Shown piece by piece: positions 10,518 to 22,303 of a stretch of 64,000 nt of DNA (position 1 is the stretch's first letter; the number at the start of each line of letters is the position of its first letter). Under the pieces are notes generated by a model. That model saw only the letters and a list, made by a program, of their open reading frames with translations, had not been told where the DNA came from and made no database searches. Origin of the DNA: Halictus rubicundus (lineage: Eukaryota > Arthropoda > Insecta > Hymenoptera > Halictidae). The stretch is taken from NCBI RefSeq assembly GCF_050948215.1, contig NC_135150.1, positions 24,097,943 to 24,161,942 on the forward strand. The letters run 5' to 3'. Position numbers and translations under genes: made by a program.

Positions 10518-10525
10518 CGTCTCAT
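10511..10525 (-). promoter_or_regulatory. Overlapping upstream ORF (4 codons) ending in TGATG
   Basis: An ATG at 10525-10523 opens a four-codon frame (M-R-R-W-stop) in a different frame from the main ATG at 10517. Its TGA (10513-10511) overlaps the third codon of the main frame, also ATG, as TGATG. Such a junction can allow termination-reinitiation, so the protein may start at Met1 or Met3. The sequence shows the arrangement; the regulatory effect is inference. Confidence 0.5.
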
Positions 10526-10759
10526 CCGATGGCGACCGATGCCTCTCAGATTAGCCCTCGATCTTTCTCTCAGCCGCGCGGCGAATCGGATCGCAGCTGC
10601 GCCGGGAACCCTCCTTGACACCTGGAGACAACTCTGCGGGCATTGCCCATCCTCGACAACCGATACCCGAGAAGGATTCACGAAAGATCTGTCCTCTATC
10701 TGGAATCAACGGTGCACCATCCTCCAGCCTGGAGGTCGAGCAATCTCCAAAATGATCGA

Positions 10760-10925
10760 TTCAATTCTCTTCACAATTTTGAATTCTCGGTTCCCTCTAC
10801 TTTGTTCACGATTCCCAGTTCTTTTGATAGTCTTCACAATTCTCAGCACAATTCTCAGTTCTTTCGATACTCTTCACAATTCTCAATTCTTCCGTCGGTT
10901 CACAATTCTCGGTTCAAAAAACGAT
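10760..10925. repeat. Degenerate short tandem repeat (about 16-25 bp)
   Basis: Variants of TTCACAATTCTCAGTTCTTT recur about six times with irregular spacing. Confidence 0.7.
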
Positions 10926-10935
10926 TGGCCAGTTC

Positions 10936-10962
10936 TCTTTCTCTCTCTCTCTCTGTTTCAGG
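10936..10962. repeat. CT microsatellite
   Basis: (CT)n with one T interruption. Confidence 0.9.
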
Positions 10963-11632
10963 GTTAATATGTACAAACTACCACCTCTTCAGGACCAGGT
11001 CGAAGAGCTCCACCGGCCTAGAATGATCACAAGATCCTCGGATCGAGGATGACGGGGGCCCAGGATCGAATCCTCTGTCCCGTTTCTCGGCTAACATCGA
11101 TGCCTCAGTGATAAGGAGCGGTTCGCCACTTGTTGCGTTTCCAGGATGGCAGCACGATCACCATTTCGCGAGCAGCACGGGGTCGCGCCGTCCATCGCGA
11201 TCGTCTTTAACCCATTTGGGCGACTTGTGATCGTAGGGTCCCAGCGTGTTGGTCTCTCAATGCCCGGTCGATCTTGTCATCGGCATTCTCGGACACGAGT
11301 CTCACAGCGAGGCAGTCGATCGGCGTTGCGTGCCCGAGATCATCTCGCGATCCCGCGAGAGAGATCCTGGGTCGAGAGAGTGAGGACGCCCGTCTCCGAA
11401 GGATCGTATTCTCTTCCAGAGAAACGTCGGTGAACCTGAATCTTCGTATTCGGCTGAAACGTCTGCGGAGGTTGCGCCACCCGGAAATCCGGCGTCTACT
11501 TCCGGTGTCGTTCTACGGTAAGCTGGCTTTACGGTTGGACCATTTGTTATGGTGCTAGACTGGCCCCAGAAGCTCGGCTCCTAGACGAGCAAGCAAACCT
11601 GCTCACTCGTAAATTTCGAGCCGTATACCGTG

Positions 11633-11662
11633 CTTCTCTCTCTCTCTCTCTCACTCTTTCTA
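11633..11662. repeat. CT microsatellite
   Basis: (CT)n interrupted near its right end (CACTCTTTCT). Confidence 0.9.
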
Positions 11663-12519
11663 TGTGTCTTGAATTTTCCTCTCCCTCTTCAGGTTCACCG
11701 AGTTCGCTATCGTCCTTCCTCGTTGTACCCGCTTCTTACACGATTTCCCGTCTTCTTCGCACCGGTCGATCCTCGTTCGTGGCACACAGTCCCACCCCCG
11801 CCCCCTCTCTCCACCTGTCAATTAGGGAGGATGTAAAGCTACGATGGTTCCCGTCTTCCAGGACGATTTTCGAACGGTTATCCCCGTATCGGCTGTATCG
11901 ATCTCTCGGTGTCCCCGCTTCGCGCCGATGGCTGGTTGGTTCACGGGCCTGCAACAGTCAACGGGGAATGCGAATTGAGCGAAGGGTGCGAGGCGAATGC
12001 GACAATCGTCGTTTGTGGGTGGAGATTGCTGTGATCGATTGGTCTCCTCGACCGAATTAAACGCGCCCCCTTCTCTGTCCCACCCCCGACGACCCCCTGC
12101 ACACCATCCCTCACTGTTGTGTCGTGTGTCTCGGGCCTCTTAAGGACTAAGCTCCTGGCACAATATTTGGTTTAATGGCCCCTCCACGGTCGTTTGTCAC
12201 GGACCTCGCGTGCTATTCGCCGCCATTTTTCCCGTCCCGGCCGGCATCGAATCGGGAAAAATCGACACGGAACCTGTTCGATAATGTTCTCGTGGTTGTA
12301 CCAAGTGTTTGAATATTTAATCGACCGTTAAAAGTGGTTTGCGTTGCCTTATGAAAATGGCACGGTTGAATTTATTTCGATTTTGCGCGATTTTTATAAT
12401 GTATCATTGAATAAAGAACCGTGTATCATTATTTCCAGTGGTTGCGTCTTTAGAACTGCAATCATTGTGAAATAAAACGTCTGTAGTCGGTGATTTCATC
12501 GGCGATGGTAAGTGCAGTG

Positions 12520-12724
12520 TCAACAATGGAACTACCGAGCCCTAAACGAGACTGTTGTATTTATAATAATAACAGGATTGCATTTATTCAGATGCCATAG
12601 GATTTTCACGTAGTTGAGTAAAGACTAAAAAATTTCTCAAGAAAATATTTTTGTAACTTCGCGAATTGTAAAAGGAGAAATCTGAAATCCGCCATTTTCA
12701 CGGGCTCGGTAGTCCAGGTGTTAA
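12520..12724. mobile_element. TTAA-type MITE related to families Y and Z
   Basis: Left end TCAACAATGGAACTACCGAG; the right end, read on the opposite strand, is TTAACACCTGGACTACCGAG. The 205-bp element therefore has about 23-bp imperfect inverted ends, with the left TTAA mutated to TCAA. Immediately to the left, TCATCGGCGATGGTAAGTG matches the right end of the fragment at 44846-44909, so a second element abuts it at the same target site. Confidence 0.6.
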
Positions 12725-13623
12725 ATTGTTACTATTTTGTGAGTCGAAGTCGTACAGTAATAGACTGCGAAAATAAAAATGTTATATATATAATAAATAT
12801 AATTTATTTATTTCAAAGGTTGGATTTGTTTCAAAGGTTGGTATTTCAGTTTGCATTCTCCGACCTTATTGGACCGAAATAATTTGACAAATATTTTGCT
12901 CTGTGTTCTCCAGTCTTATTTACTGGGATAACACTGCAAATAAACGGCTTTAATTAATTCGGTGAATAAATTGAGTTAAATTCACCTGATCGTGTCCGAT
13001 TTTCAGGTGGAGTCAGACGTTGACGAATTTTGTGTTTGTTTTCCTTAATTATTTTTTCAAGCAAATATTTGCCTTGCTTCAACATGTTTTGGTTATCAAC
13101 ATACAACATTTCAAAGTGTATGTTTAATCAAACAATACATGAACACAGGAACTATGATTAGAATAAAATGAAATCATCAACTATAAATGAATGCAAATCA
13201 ATATCATACTAGAATAATTACGACCCAAACATTGCACGATATTTCTGAACTATGAAATCAAGTATGTCTTGTATAATTCTAATAGAATTGCAACTTTTGG
13301 AGCTTCAACGATAACAAGTAACATTATTATCACATCCACTCGAATACTGGCGTTAATTTTAACGTTACTTCGAAGGTCCTCGAATTAAATATTTCCAGGT
13401 CAAATTAATGATCGACTTATACTGTTGTTATTCCATTTCGACTCGGGATTGACCTGTGTTCCTAGAACGACCCGAGGGGACCACGTTCAGGTAAACACAG
13501 CGGTATCAGATTGTTAGCTTCTGCGCCGAAACATCGAACTGGATACTCCATTCGTTTACAATTATCCGATCAGTATACACCGTCAGCGGAGCCTCCGGCT
13601 GGATGTTTGATTTTCCGAGGAAG

Positions 13624-13628
<5 letters not shown>
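12725..13628. other. AT-rich unique sequence
   Basis: No gene recognised. The phrase TTTCAAAGGTTGG is duplicated 18 bp apart near 12815-12841. Confidence 0.4.

Positions 13629-13664
<36 letters not shown>
13629..13664. repeat. GA microsatellite
   Basis: Uninterrupted (AG)n of about 18 units. Confidence 0.95.
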
Positions 13665-13666
<2 letters not shown>

Positions 13667-15987
13667 CGAAGCGTCGCTCATCCTTAAAACCTCCCGGGAG
13701 CGTTACCCGTTAAGGAGCAGAGCGAGAAATGAGGACCGAGTAAGTAGATGTGTTCCATCGTAATGGGTTTCCCGCGAGTGTCAAGTTGAAAATCAAGAAG
13801 GAAACGCGCTGAATGGAGTGTCGGGATTCAATGAAACGAGGAGAAGAGAATCGGGAATATAAATTCGAGGGACGCCAGAAATAAAATCCGGGGAATGCCG
13901 TATAAATATAAGCACGCCAAAAATATTCGCGACGTTGAAACGGCTACCTGTTTGCGTCGATATATCCCGCTGCCAAATCGTCTCGATAAAGTCTAATAAA
14001 CCAAGCGGGATAGCAGCGGGGGGGGGGGGTGTAGCTGAAATCCAGCAGCGATTCGACATAATTGACGAATCGATCCGCGGCCAGAGCAAAGTATCGCGGC
14101 GCCGTCATCAAAAAACGATTAAACAACGGCTACGACAACCGGCTGATCACCAGACTCGACAATTCCAATTAATCGATCGCGAGAGAGCGTTGCAATTTCA
14201 CCGGTCCCGCTCCCTTTAATTTTTCTTTCTCCCCTTTCTTTTTTTTTTTACGCAACGTTATACAACGCTCCCAGCAAAGGGTCCATTAATCAACCACCCC
14301 CGCCACGATACTAATCCTTGCACGCTGTCAACCAGTCCTTGTGAAGCATATCCGCAAAGTAAATTCCAATCCAGTCTAAGCATTTTTTTTTACACACGTT
14401 TCAAACAGTGTTTGCAACCCGTTGTAGAATGGCGTCAATTATGACGCGGGGATCACGTATGTAATTATGTTTACGTCTTCTCCGGATTTTTGAAATTTTA
14501 AGAGAATCTAACCGACAATATCAATTCAGTTTGTCAATTACAGGATACTGGGGAGCAAATAAAAATTTGAGTGCCACGCCAATGCCTATAAAAGTCTCAC
14601 AAGTAATTATCGTAACTATACAACATTGTCGCACCTTGTAGGTCTCAATAAAATTTGGTTTCATCGGGTAAGGAGAATTGAAAATTGTTCCGAGAGCACC
14701 GAGTCCTCCTCCGAGAAGAATATCGAGCCCCATTCGATCATTCTCGTCACCCGGGAGCTGACCCAACGCTTCTCCGCGTGCTGATAGCGATACCTTTTCG
14801 CGAACCGGGGAAACCGAATGAACGATCGCTGGGAAAGAGTCGTTCGCGACTCGGGATCAAGGAATTTAATTACATCGACGCCGGGGGAGGAGCCTGTCGA
14901 TGAACCTCGCTGATACCACGCCCGTTCTCCCGCGATCACGCCGACAAATCTGTTTCAATCTGCTCCCAGCACCCTACTCGCCGAGAAACTGACACGGGAG
15001 TCTCAATCAGGCAAATGGAACGGAGAAAAGGTTCCGTTCGGGACTCTGTCTTTTTTTATATCCGGCCCCGGCGAAAATAATCGCGGTTTCGGAGTCACCA
15101 CTGTCGGACCATACTCACGATAAAACGCGTTTTATCGTAGAATTTCGAATATTTATTTGACTATAGAATTTTGGAGGTTTCGAATGATTCTCCGTGGGAT
15201 GAGTTTATAGAAATAATTACAGAGTCATAAAGACCCTGGTGAACAGCTTCGTGTAGTATTACTATTTACAGGAAGTAGATACAGTAAATCATTTTTGGTT
15301 AATTTTTTCAATTTTGTGCATTTACAACACAAGTATTCCTCTTCCAGATTCAAAAATTCAATTTTTCGACTGCAATTGTCCCATTTGTATGATTCTGGTA
15401 CAACTATTGGGACACTCTGTATATAAATTAATTATCGAGACTTTCCACCGGATCTGCAGCATCCTGATCACACATTTACAGTTACGTTTGCGGCAGCAAA
15501 AGAGTTGAAGAGCTAGCAACTGGACTGAATTCTACGATCTAATTGCGCGTACGTCCCCGATGATTGATCATGCGAGATCGGGGGTAGATAAACGATGACA
15601 CTTGAATTCTGAGCAGATAGAGACACCAATGCGGACTTCTGTGGTATAATCAACCGGCTGAAACGGGGCATTATGCGAAGGGAACGCAACACAACGTCGC
15701 GTTGTAGTGCCCGCGGTTGCGCAACAAACGTAGAATGTTGGTCTAACGAGTGGGATAATGCTCGCCTGTGTCGTAGGAATCTTCTGAAAAACATGTCCGA
15801 CTTCCCAGAGTCGCTCTGCTGGTCACCAAAGTCAACCAACTCGAAGCACCTACTGCGATCTATCGAAACATCCTCGAGACGACTTTAGTGTCACCCTTGG
15901 CACTCGAGTGACGACTCTGAGGCGCAACTAAAAATTACTATTATCATTATTCGCATTATTTCTTACATTATTGAATTTAATAGATTA
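13665..15987. other. Unique sequence, no gene recognised
   Basis: Contains a G10 homopolymer at about 14019-14028 and several poly-T runs. Overlapping 60-110 codon frames on both strands (13793-14219, 14521-14939, 15513-15888) have no recognisable family features. Near 15890-15925 a phrase related to family W ends (CCTTGGCACTCGAGTGACGA) suggests a decayed copy next to the good copy that follows. Confidence 0.4.
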
Positions 15988-16236
15988 CTAACCCTTTGCA
16001 CTCGAGTGGTGACCCTGAAGCACCACTAGAAATTGTTGTGGCATTATTTCAAAGAAATTACAAAAAATATTAGAAAATATTTTTCACACTACAAAATTTC
16101 AATTCAATAGATCACTAAACATTTAAATATTATACGTAGAAATCAGATCCGTTTCGTATGAATAAAATGAAAATATTGTAAGACGGAAGAAAAATTTAGT
16201 TTTAGATTGAAACTAGCGCCGAGTGCAAAGGGTTAA
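15988..16236 (-). mobile_element. TTAA-flanked MITE, family W copy 2
   Basis: Left end CTAACCCTTTGCACTCGAG, right end CGAGTGCAAAGGGTTAA, about 249 bp. The interior, including TTGTGGCATTATTTC and GAAATCAGATCCGTTTCGTA, matches 18441-18689 read in the opposite direction. Its right TTAA is shared with the next element. Confidence 0.8.
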
Positions 16237-16331
16237 AGGTTTAAGTACTGTACGAGTAAATTGCATCAGGTTCTAAACATTCTAGGTCGGTGGAGAAGTT
16301 TTCTAAAATACTTCTGAGCGCAAAGGGTTAA
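16233..16331. mobile_element. Short family W derivative
   Basis: About 99 bp from TTAAAGGTTTAAGTACTG to GAGCGCAAAGGGTTAA. It keeps part of the W interior (TTGCATCAGG, CATTCTAGGTCGG). Most of the element is deleted. It shares one TTAA with copy 2. Confidence 0.55.
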
Positions 16332-18440
16332 TACTTTGAATATCTGAAGAACTGTAAATGGGTTTTTTTTTTATTTGATTTCTGAAGATCAAATTCTACA
16401 AAACGTCTGTACGATCATAGTATTATAAAATTGGGAAAGGGTGGTTTGTTTCTGCAAAAATTTTCAGCGTCTCTCTCTCTCTCTCTCTCTCTCAGCATTC
16501 TCGAGTCAAGGTCTCATCGGAAACGGTGGCGGCGCGCGGTACAGCGGGGAATCAAAGCTCGCGATCGGAGGCAAAAATTCCTCGGACAAATATATTTCGT
16601 TCTCTGAATAATTCATCGCGTCGGGGGCAATTCCGGGTCCCTCGAAATGTACGGGGCGAGGCGGGTGCTTAATTCAAGAGACACGTTTTGGCTCCCCGAG
16701 TGGGTCGTTAGTCGGACGCATCACGTGCGCGGATTTAAAGGGCGGAGCCGGCGGCGTAGGTGAGCCACGAACCCGCTTTCCAACGAACCCGGTTTGAGTA
16801 GTATAGTCTCGCCGAGGTTCTCCACTCGATCGCCGCGAAATCATTACGAGAGCCGTCCTGATTATTCCTGCGAGTGAACCCGTCTTTCTTCCGTTCGAAG
16901 AATATAGTACGCGAAGTAGATTCGGTAGGTCGAGATCAGACGTTTCAGTGTTTCTATTCGTTAGTATGGACGATAATTTTTATTAACTCTGAATAGCTAA
17001 ACTTCGGTGAAAAAGACAACTAGAATGTTTGAGTATCGTGACATCAGATAATCCACCAAATGTTTGAAGTAATAGATTCAATAACAAATTTTTGCATTTC
17101 GTGAATCATTTTTCTTTATAACGTAAAATATTTTTGTTCTTATCACCATATTAAGTATCGTGCTGGTATAGTACTAGTTATATTGTACTAGTAAATATAC
17201 TTGATTTTTTAAGGAACTATTAACATTGACAACAACGTTGCAACGCGAAGGTACGATTGAGAAATATTGTTAGTAGACAAATACACACAGGAAGTCCCAC
17301 CACCGAAATTATTTATGATACCTAACAAACAAAAGTTGAATGGTATCGAGAGGAGTCTTAATTTGATGTCAATAGTTTTTTCTTTGTAGACGGAGGGGTA
17401 GAGGACATATGAAGGTCATCTTTACTTTTCCAAACGGAAGCATATATTTTTTAATGCACACGCAACTCGTCATTCCCAGTAAGAAATGATTAATCTATTT
17501 ATACCGGGAGATCGTTAGATTCCATTTCATTACAATTTCGGCGATATTCGAGGGGGTCGATTTAAATGCGACACCGTGCACATATCTCAAACGAAACAAT
17601 TTTACAAACTTCGACCGTGGTTTACTTTGTCCCGTCGACTCTGTTCCTGGTTCTGTCAGTCACCGCCTCAGTTTTGTCATGATTGGTCACGTACGAGTTT
17701 GAATGGTGGTTTGCGGTGTGCTCCGGTTGGTTAGCGCGAAATCGTCTTAACCGAAGGAGCGGGCAGGCATTTCGGACTGACTATTCCTGCAAATGGAGCT
17801 ATCTGTCTTCTTCGTTGACCGCGGAATCTTGGGGTGTGGGGGAAGGGGGTGAAAAGCGTTTTATGCCTGGCCACCATAGGAATCGCACGGATCCAATTTC
17901 ATCCGTGGGATTTCTCCAACCCATCCCCATCCACCCACACGCCCCACCCCCCTCTTCCTCCGGTGTGTAGACCGTTCCACCAGCTACCCCGGTCCTTCCA
18001 CGACCATATTTACAGGCAGCTCGATGCACTCGAATGGCGTTTTAATCTGGCAAATGCGTTTCGCGCTTGCCCCTTCGCTTGCCCGCGAATGCGAAACCTT
18101 TTCCCGCCGGGGGCTGATCCATCCTGCGCCCCTGGAGAATGTGCGATTTTTTTTTTCGGACGGATGCTGCGGATGAAACGCCAGCGCCAGCCGTGAATTT
18201 TTTAAGCTTGAAAAGATTTTAGGGAAAATGGAGGCTGCTCATTTCTGCCCGTCGAAGGCGCCCCCGTCTTATTGGATCTTTTTCAGCTCGCCCTAGACTA
18301 GCGATCATTATTGGGTGGGTTGCTGAGTTTTAGCGAAAATTGAGACAGTCAATTATCCACGAATTAGAGAGTATTGCAAAATTGTAAAGTGTATGATAGA
18401 GCTGTAGGGAAACCTAAAAAAAAGTGGCTCGTTCTGATTA
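16332..18440. other. Unique sequence, GC-rich island 16500-16960
   Basis: A (TC)n tract at 16470-16495 is followed by a GC-rich island with ATTTAAAGGGCGGAGCC near 16732 and GTAG|GTGAGC, which has the form of a splice donor, at about 16759. It might be a promoter with an untranslated first exon, but no start site can be proved. A second GC-rich stretch (17640-18200) has open frames rich in Pro, Ser and Arg without motifs. Confidence 0.35.
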
Positions 18441-18689
18441 TTAACCCTTCGCACTCGGCGCTACTTTCATTCTAAAACTAAATTTTTCTTCCGTCTTAGA
18501 ATATTTTCATTTTATTCATACGAAACTGATCCGATTTCCACGTATAATATTTAAATGTTTAGTAATCGGTTAAATACAAATTTTGTAATGTAACAAACAT
18601 TTTGTAAAATTTCTCGTAATTTCTTGGAAATAATGCCACAATAATTCCTTGTGGTGCTTCAGAGTCACCACTCGAGTGCAAAGGGTTAA
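18441..18689 (+). mobile_element. TTAA-flanked MITE, family W copy 3
   Basis: 249 bp; ends TTAACCCTTCGCACTCGG and CTCGAGTGCAAAGGGTTAA. Homologous to 15988-16236 in opposite orientation. The minus-strand 117-codon frame overlapping it is partly element sequence and is not a gene. Confidence 0.85.
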
Positions 18690-20203
18690 TGTATAAATGG
18701 ACGTAATGTTTTAATGTGCTTCTGCATAAATCTAATACTATGCCATTACTCGCTAATATTAAATCGCTACTGTAATTGTTCGTTCTGATACCGTACACAG
18801 CGATCCTATTCAACCGTAGACATTTGTCAGAGGATAGAAAGAAAATATTTTCTAATATTTTTGCAAACGCAGAACGAGCGGAAACGCGTAAAGTTGCGCG
18901 CTGCGTATTCATTACTCACAGCCCCGTTGTAGAACTGGCCGGCTCGAACGGCAGGATTTCCATCCCCGATCAGTAGACAATAAAATCAACAGCGTTTTTT
19001 CCCTTTGTAATAGTCAGCCGGAGTATTTTTTATCGATTGACGGGGTTCCCGGAACCGTGCGCCGGCTGGAACATTTTCAGCGGCCGCGATAAATCTTTGT
19101 TTCGGCCGAAGCCCGTGACAACTTTTTCCCATCCGATCCCAAAGATACTGGAGGGGGTCCCGTGGAAAGAGTATTTCCAAACGATTTCCCGCTGTCACCG
19201 CTATTTCTCACCGGTGTGATCGGGGGTTTTCCGGTTGTTTCGCCGCGAGACAAAGATCCTCGGGATCGGTTTATCGCGTACGGAACCTAGCAGGCCGAAA
19301 AATATTTTCATTCGACAAGCGGCGACGATAAATATAATAACGGCCGGGCCTTCCGACGATCGGCCATCGTTTCAATAATTCAGCGATCCCCGTCGCTCCA
19401 GGATCGTGCAAAAGAGGGAGAGGGAGAGGGAGAGGGAGAGTGATAGCCGGAAACCCGTCGCGATAATTGTCAGTTCCGTGCTCGCGACCGGCCAAAGGAA
19501 ATTTTCATAGTAAAAGCCCGCGTAATTGGTCCGCGCCGGTTGATCGCGGGCAAGCGGGCGAACGAGCGCAGAAGAAAAAAATTAATTTGAAATTGGATAA
19601 CCCGCGCGAGCAGAGGAGCTCGAGCCCGGGAATTTCATGAACGTCACGTCTCGCATGAATTAGAGAAACGTTCGGTTAATCGCGGACGATCGGACCGCGA
19701 CGACAACGAGCGTTTGCTGCCAAGACTATTTCGCGCTGTGTCAGCGAAGATTTCATTTTCTTTTTTTCATTTCCGACGGATACTGTTCCAGCTTCAATTA
19801 CTTTGAAGCGCCTGTATTTGTTTAAAGACTTTTTATTGGGGCGTTTAGCCATTGTAACTACAATCGGGTTAAAGGAATTTGTCGTTGATATATATATATA
19901 TATTTTAATTAAATTATTTAATGTTGCTTCAACATCAAAGGTCATTAGCAACACGGTACATTTTCTTACAATATATTATACATATTTGTATCCTTGGTTT
20001 GTTTGCTGTGAATTAAGAAAAGAGTTTTTATTAATAAGAATCCTGCGTTCATCAACCACACATGTATGTAAATCTACCCGGACGATTTTCGAAATTTCGA
20101 AAAAATTGCTGCGAGCAGTGCAATTTTAAACAACATACTTGTTGAAAAAAAGAATTCCGTTAATTATTTCAGAAGAAATTACCAAGTCATTAATGGAGCC
20201 CCT
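18690..20203. other. Unique sequence, GC-rich in the middle
   Basis: Contains a GGGAGA short repeat (19412-19440) and a short TATATA run at 19889-19902. No gene or RNA recognised. Confidence 0.4.
19412..19440. repeat. GGGAGA hexamer microsatellite
   Basis: About five tandem GGGAGA units. Confidence 0.85.
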
Positions 20204-20635
20204 TAACACTAGGTTTACTGAGCTCTAAAAGTATTTTCCATTACTTTATAGAAATAACAAGAGTGTGCTGCCCAAATTTTGAGCCATTTTTCTTCAACAC
20301 TAAACCTACCACGGTCAAAGTGACCGTTTTTCTATTTCACAATTATTGAAATAATAAAAACGTTTTCTTAGGAAATTACTGAACTGACTACTTTATTTAA
20401 GCACAAATTCTAATAAAATTCGTACAAAGTTTAACTAAATTCAATGTTCTCTCTTCTATAACACGTTTACACTTTTATATGTTTTCTGCTTGGTAGGTTC
20501 AGTGTTAATAACATACACCCAAAGAAATAAATTTGTTGAATAACTCCTCATGGATGTACCTTCAGAATCTTAATAATTGTAAATAAAAAATATTAGAACT
20601 CGCCATCTTGACGGGTCCCGTAAGCCTAGTGTTAA
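20204..20635. mobile_element. Family Y MITE interrupted by a family Z MITE
   Basis: Outer ends are TTAACACTAGGTTTACTG and GTAAGCCTAGTGTTAA. Removing 20293-20508 leaves a Y element of about 216 bp, close to the uninterrupted copy at 38521-38727 (207 bp). The insertion lies where 38521 has TTTTTTAAATAATATA, a TTAA site. The nesting shows Z moved after this Y copy. Confidence 0.85.
20293..20508 (+). mobile_element. TTAA-flanked MITE, family Z copy 1
   Basis: Left end TTCAACACTAAACCTACCA, right end TGGTAGGTTCAGTGTTAA. These are clear inverted ends, with the left TTAA disturbed to TTCAA. The interior has GGTCAAAGTGACCG (a small hairpin) and CACAATTATTGAAATAAT. Other copies or pieces are at 23382, 29997, 33894 and 60105. 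Confidence 0.85.
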
Positions 20636-20729
20636 ACACGACAGAAGGAAGAATCAATTTCTCTGGGGACTCTTATAAATCACAATTCCCACAAAATCTC
20701 CAAACTACATAGGTATAAAAATGTATACA

Positions 20730-20921
20730 CAGTGTTTTCTCGATACGTGTCAGCAACACGGGTCTTGCCAGCGACGTATATCGTCCAGGAGATACTATTA
20801 TTCTCTCATCCACGTGAACGTATTATGTTTACACACCTCGGCGTCCGAAGGTTATACCCGTGGGGATAGTACCGCGACTTCTATCAGCCAAGTATTTGCG
20901 ACGTATATCGAGAAATTACTG
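20730..20921 (+). mobile_element. Family A MITE
   Basis: 192 bp, from CAGTGTTTTCTCGATACG to CGTATATCGAGAAATTACTG. It is followed by TA and retains the family words GGGTCTTGCCAGCG and CCTCGGCGTCC. Confidence 0.8.
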
Positions 20922-22115
20922 TAATCCCAGGTTTCCGCGGACCACGGTGAATAATCGAGGAAATTGAACTAATTCGTGCCCCGAATGGATATTGCGGACT
21001 GTTTCAGCGCGTCGAGTATTCACGATGATTATTTCGAATTTTAATAACGCGGCTGACACGCGGATATCGGAGGGCGAGCCGGTTTATAACGAACAGGTCG
21101 ACGATTAATTTCGCAAAGCGCGACAAAAAAATCCGGCTCGTCGAACGTCACGGGACGCGCGAAACGCCGATGAAAAATGTTTAGACGCGCCGCACGAGCG
21201 AACGACGTGTTAACGTTTCGGTGGGGGAGGGAGGGAGGGGGGGGGGCAAAATTCGGCCGGATGTTTGTTCGAATTCGCGTAGGTGTCGAGAACAACTCGT
21301 TGTTTAAAAGCTACGGATGAACCGCGATTTTCGCGCGCATTACCGCGACTTAAAAAGCAATTAACCGGCTGACGAGTCGGCGCCCCGGCGAAACAGAGCA
21401 GCATTTTTTTCCCCCTGGTTAACTATCGGTTTTTGTTGTTCTCTTTCTCTCTCTCTCTTCCTCTTACGTTCTCTATCGTCGCGCGAGTGTATTCCAGCGC
21501 AGTAAAGCCTGGTTACCGTTTTGAACAGAACAGAACAAACAAAAAAAAAAACAGTTATTTGTTGATGGCCGCTCGCGCGTATTCCGGGCGACTGTCGGAG
21601 AGATTTTAAAAAACGAGCGTTCTGTGTTCATCCACCGCTAGGAGCTACAGTGATCATCCTGAACTAGCATCATGGTCGGGATCAATGGAAATTATTGAAA
21701 ATGGCGAAAGAGAATGTCTCTGGCTCGGTGTGTACGTTCATTAGATCCGGGACACTTAGTTTGCATTGGTTAGGCTGCGTTAGCTAGTTGAGTTAGTTTG
21801 TAGTCGTTTCGTCAAGTTTATGCTTCCGCTGATTAATTTAGATATGGTCTGGCTTAATCAGTTTGCGTTAATTGGGTCTGGGCTTGGTTCCGAATCTGTT
21901 AGTTTGTGTCGATTGTGTTGAGTTGCGTCTGTATCGATCGATTCTTCTTGGCCCTGGCTCAATTAGTCCCGTTAATGGTTTCGCTGCCTCGTCGATCGCG
22001 TATAAAGTGTCGCAATTTCTCAAGCAACCTCCAAAATCGATTCTTAGTATAATCTGTTGAGTAAACCAGTACTCTGTTAGGATACACAATGTGCGACAAT
22101 TCGATCCTCATATTA
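20922..22115. other. GC-rich then AT-rich unique sequence
   Basis: A G-rich run (21222-21246) and a CT tract (21441-21460) are present. No gene recognised; the minus-strand frames at 21041-21404 are composition artefacts. From 21770 to 21990 the word TTAGTTTG/TTAGTTGAG recurs irregularly. Confidence 0.4.
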
Positions 22116-22303
22116 TTAACCCTTTAGACTCGACTGTCTTCTGTGAGACGTAGCTAAAGAAATATTGCAACTCAAAGCAATTCTCAAACTCAAAGTTTAA
22201 TGAATCACTGAACGTTCGAGCGTGGGACAAATAAATATTTAAAATGAATAAAATCGGGAAGAAAAATTCTGGAGTGAAAATAGCTTCGAGTACGAAGAGT
22301 TAA
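22116..22303 (+). mobile_element. TTAA-flanked MITE, family W copy 4 (shortened)
   Basis: 188 bp; ends TTAACCCTTTAGACTCGA and TTCGAGTACGAAGAGTTAA. Diverged and internally deleted relative to the 249-bp copies. Confidence 0.7.

Larger units (their letters stand above)
10526..12519. other. Upstream region of the coding exon; 5' UTR or promoter expected
   Basis: On the minus strand this lies 5' of the coding exon, so leader exons or the promoter may be here, but no start site is provable. A GCCGCCATTTTT motif at about 12221, resembling the YY1-type promoter element, sits in a GC-rich patch (12190-12260). Open frames of 90-140 codons on the plus strand (10539-11026, 11146-11558, 11630-12060) are Ser/Arg/Leu-rich composition products with no motifs. 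Confidence 0.4.

Noticed and set aside
16700..16960. Promoter with TATA-like ATTTAAAGGG and an untranslated exon
   Set aside because: No initiator or downstream coding exon could be tied to it; noted only in the region entry.
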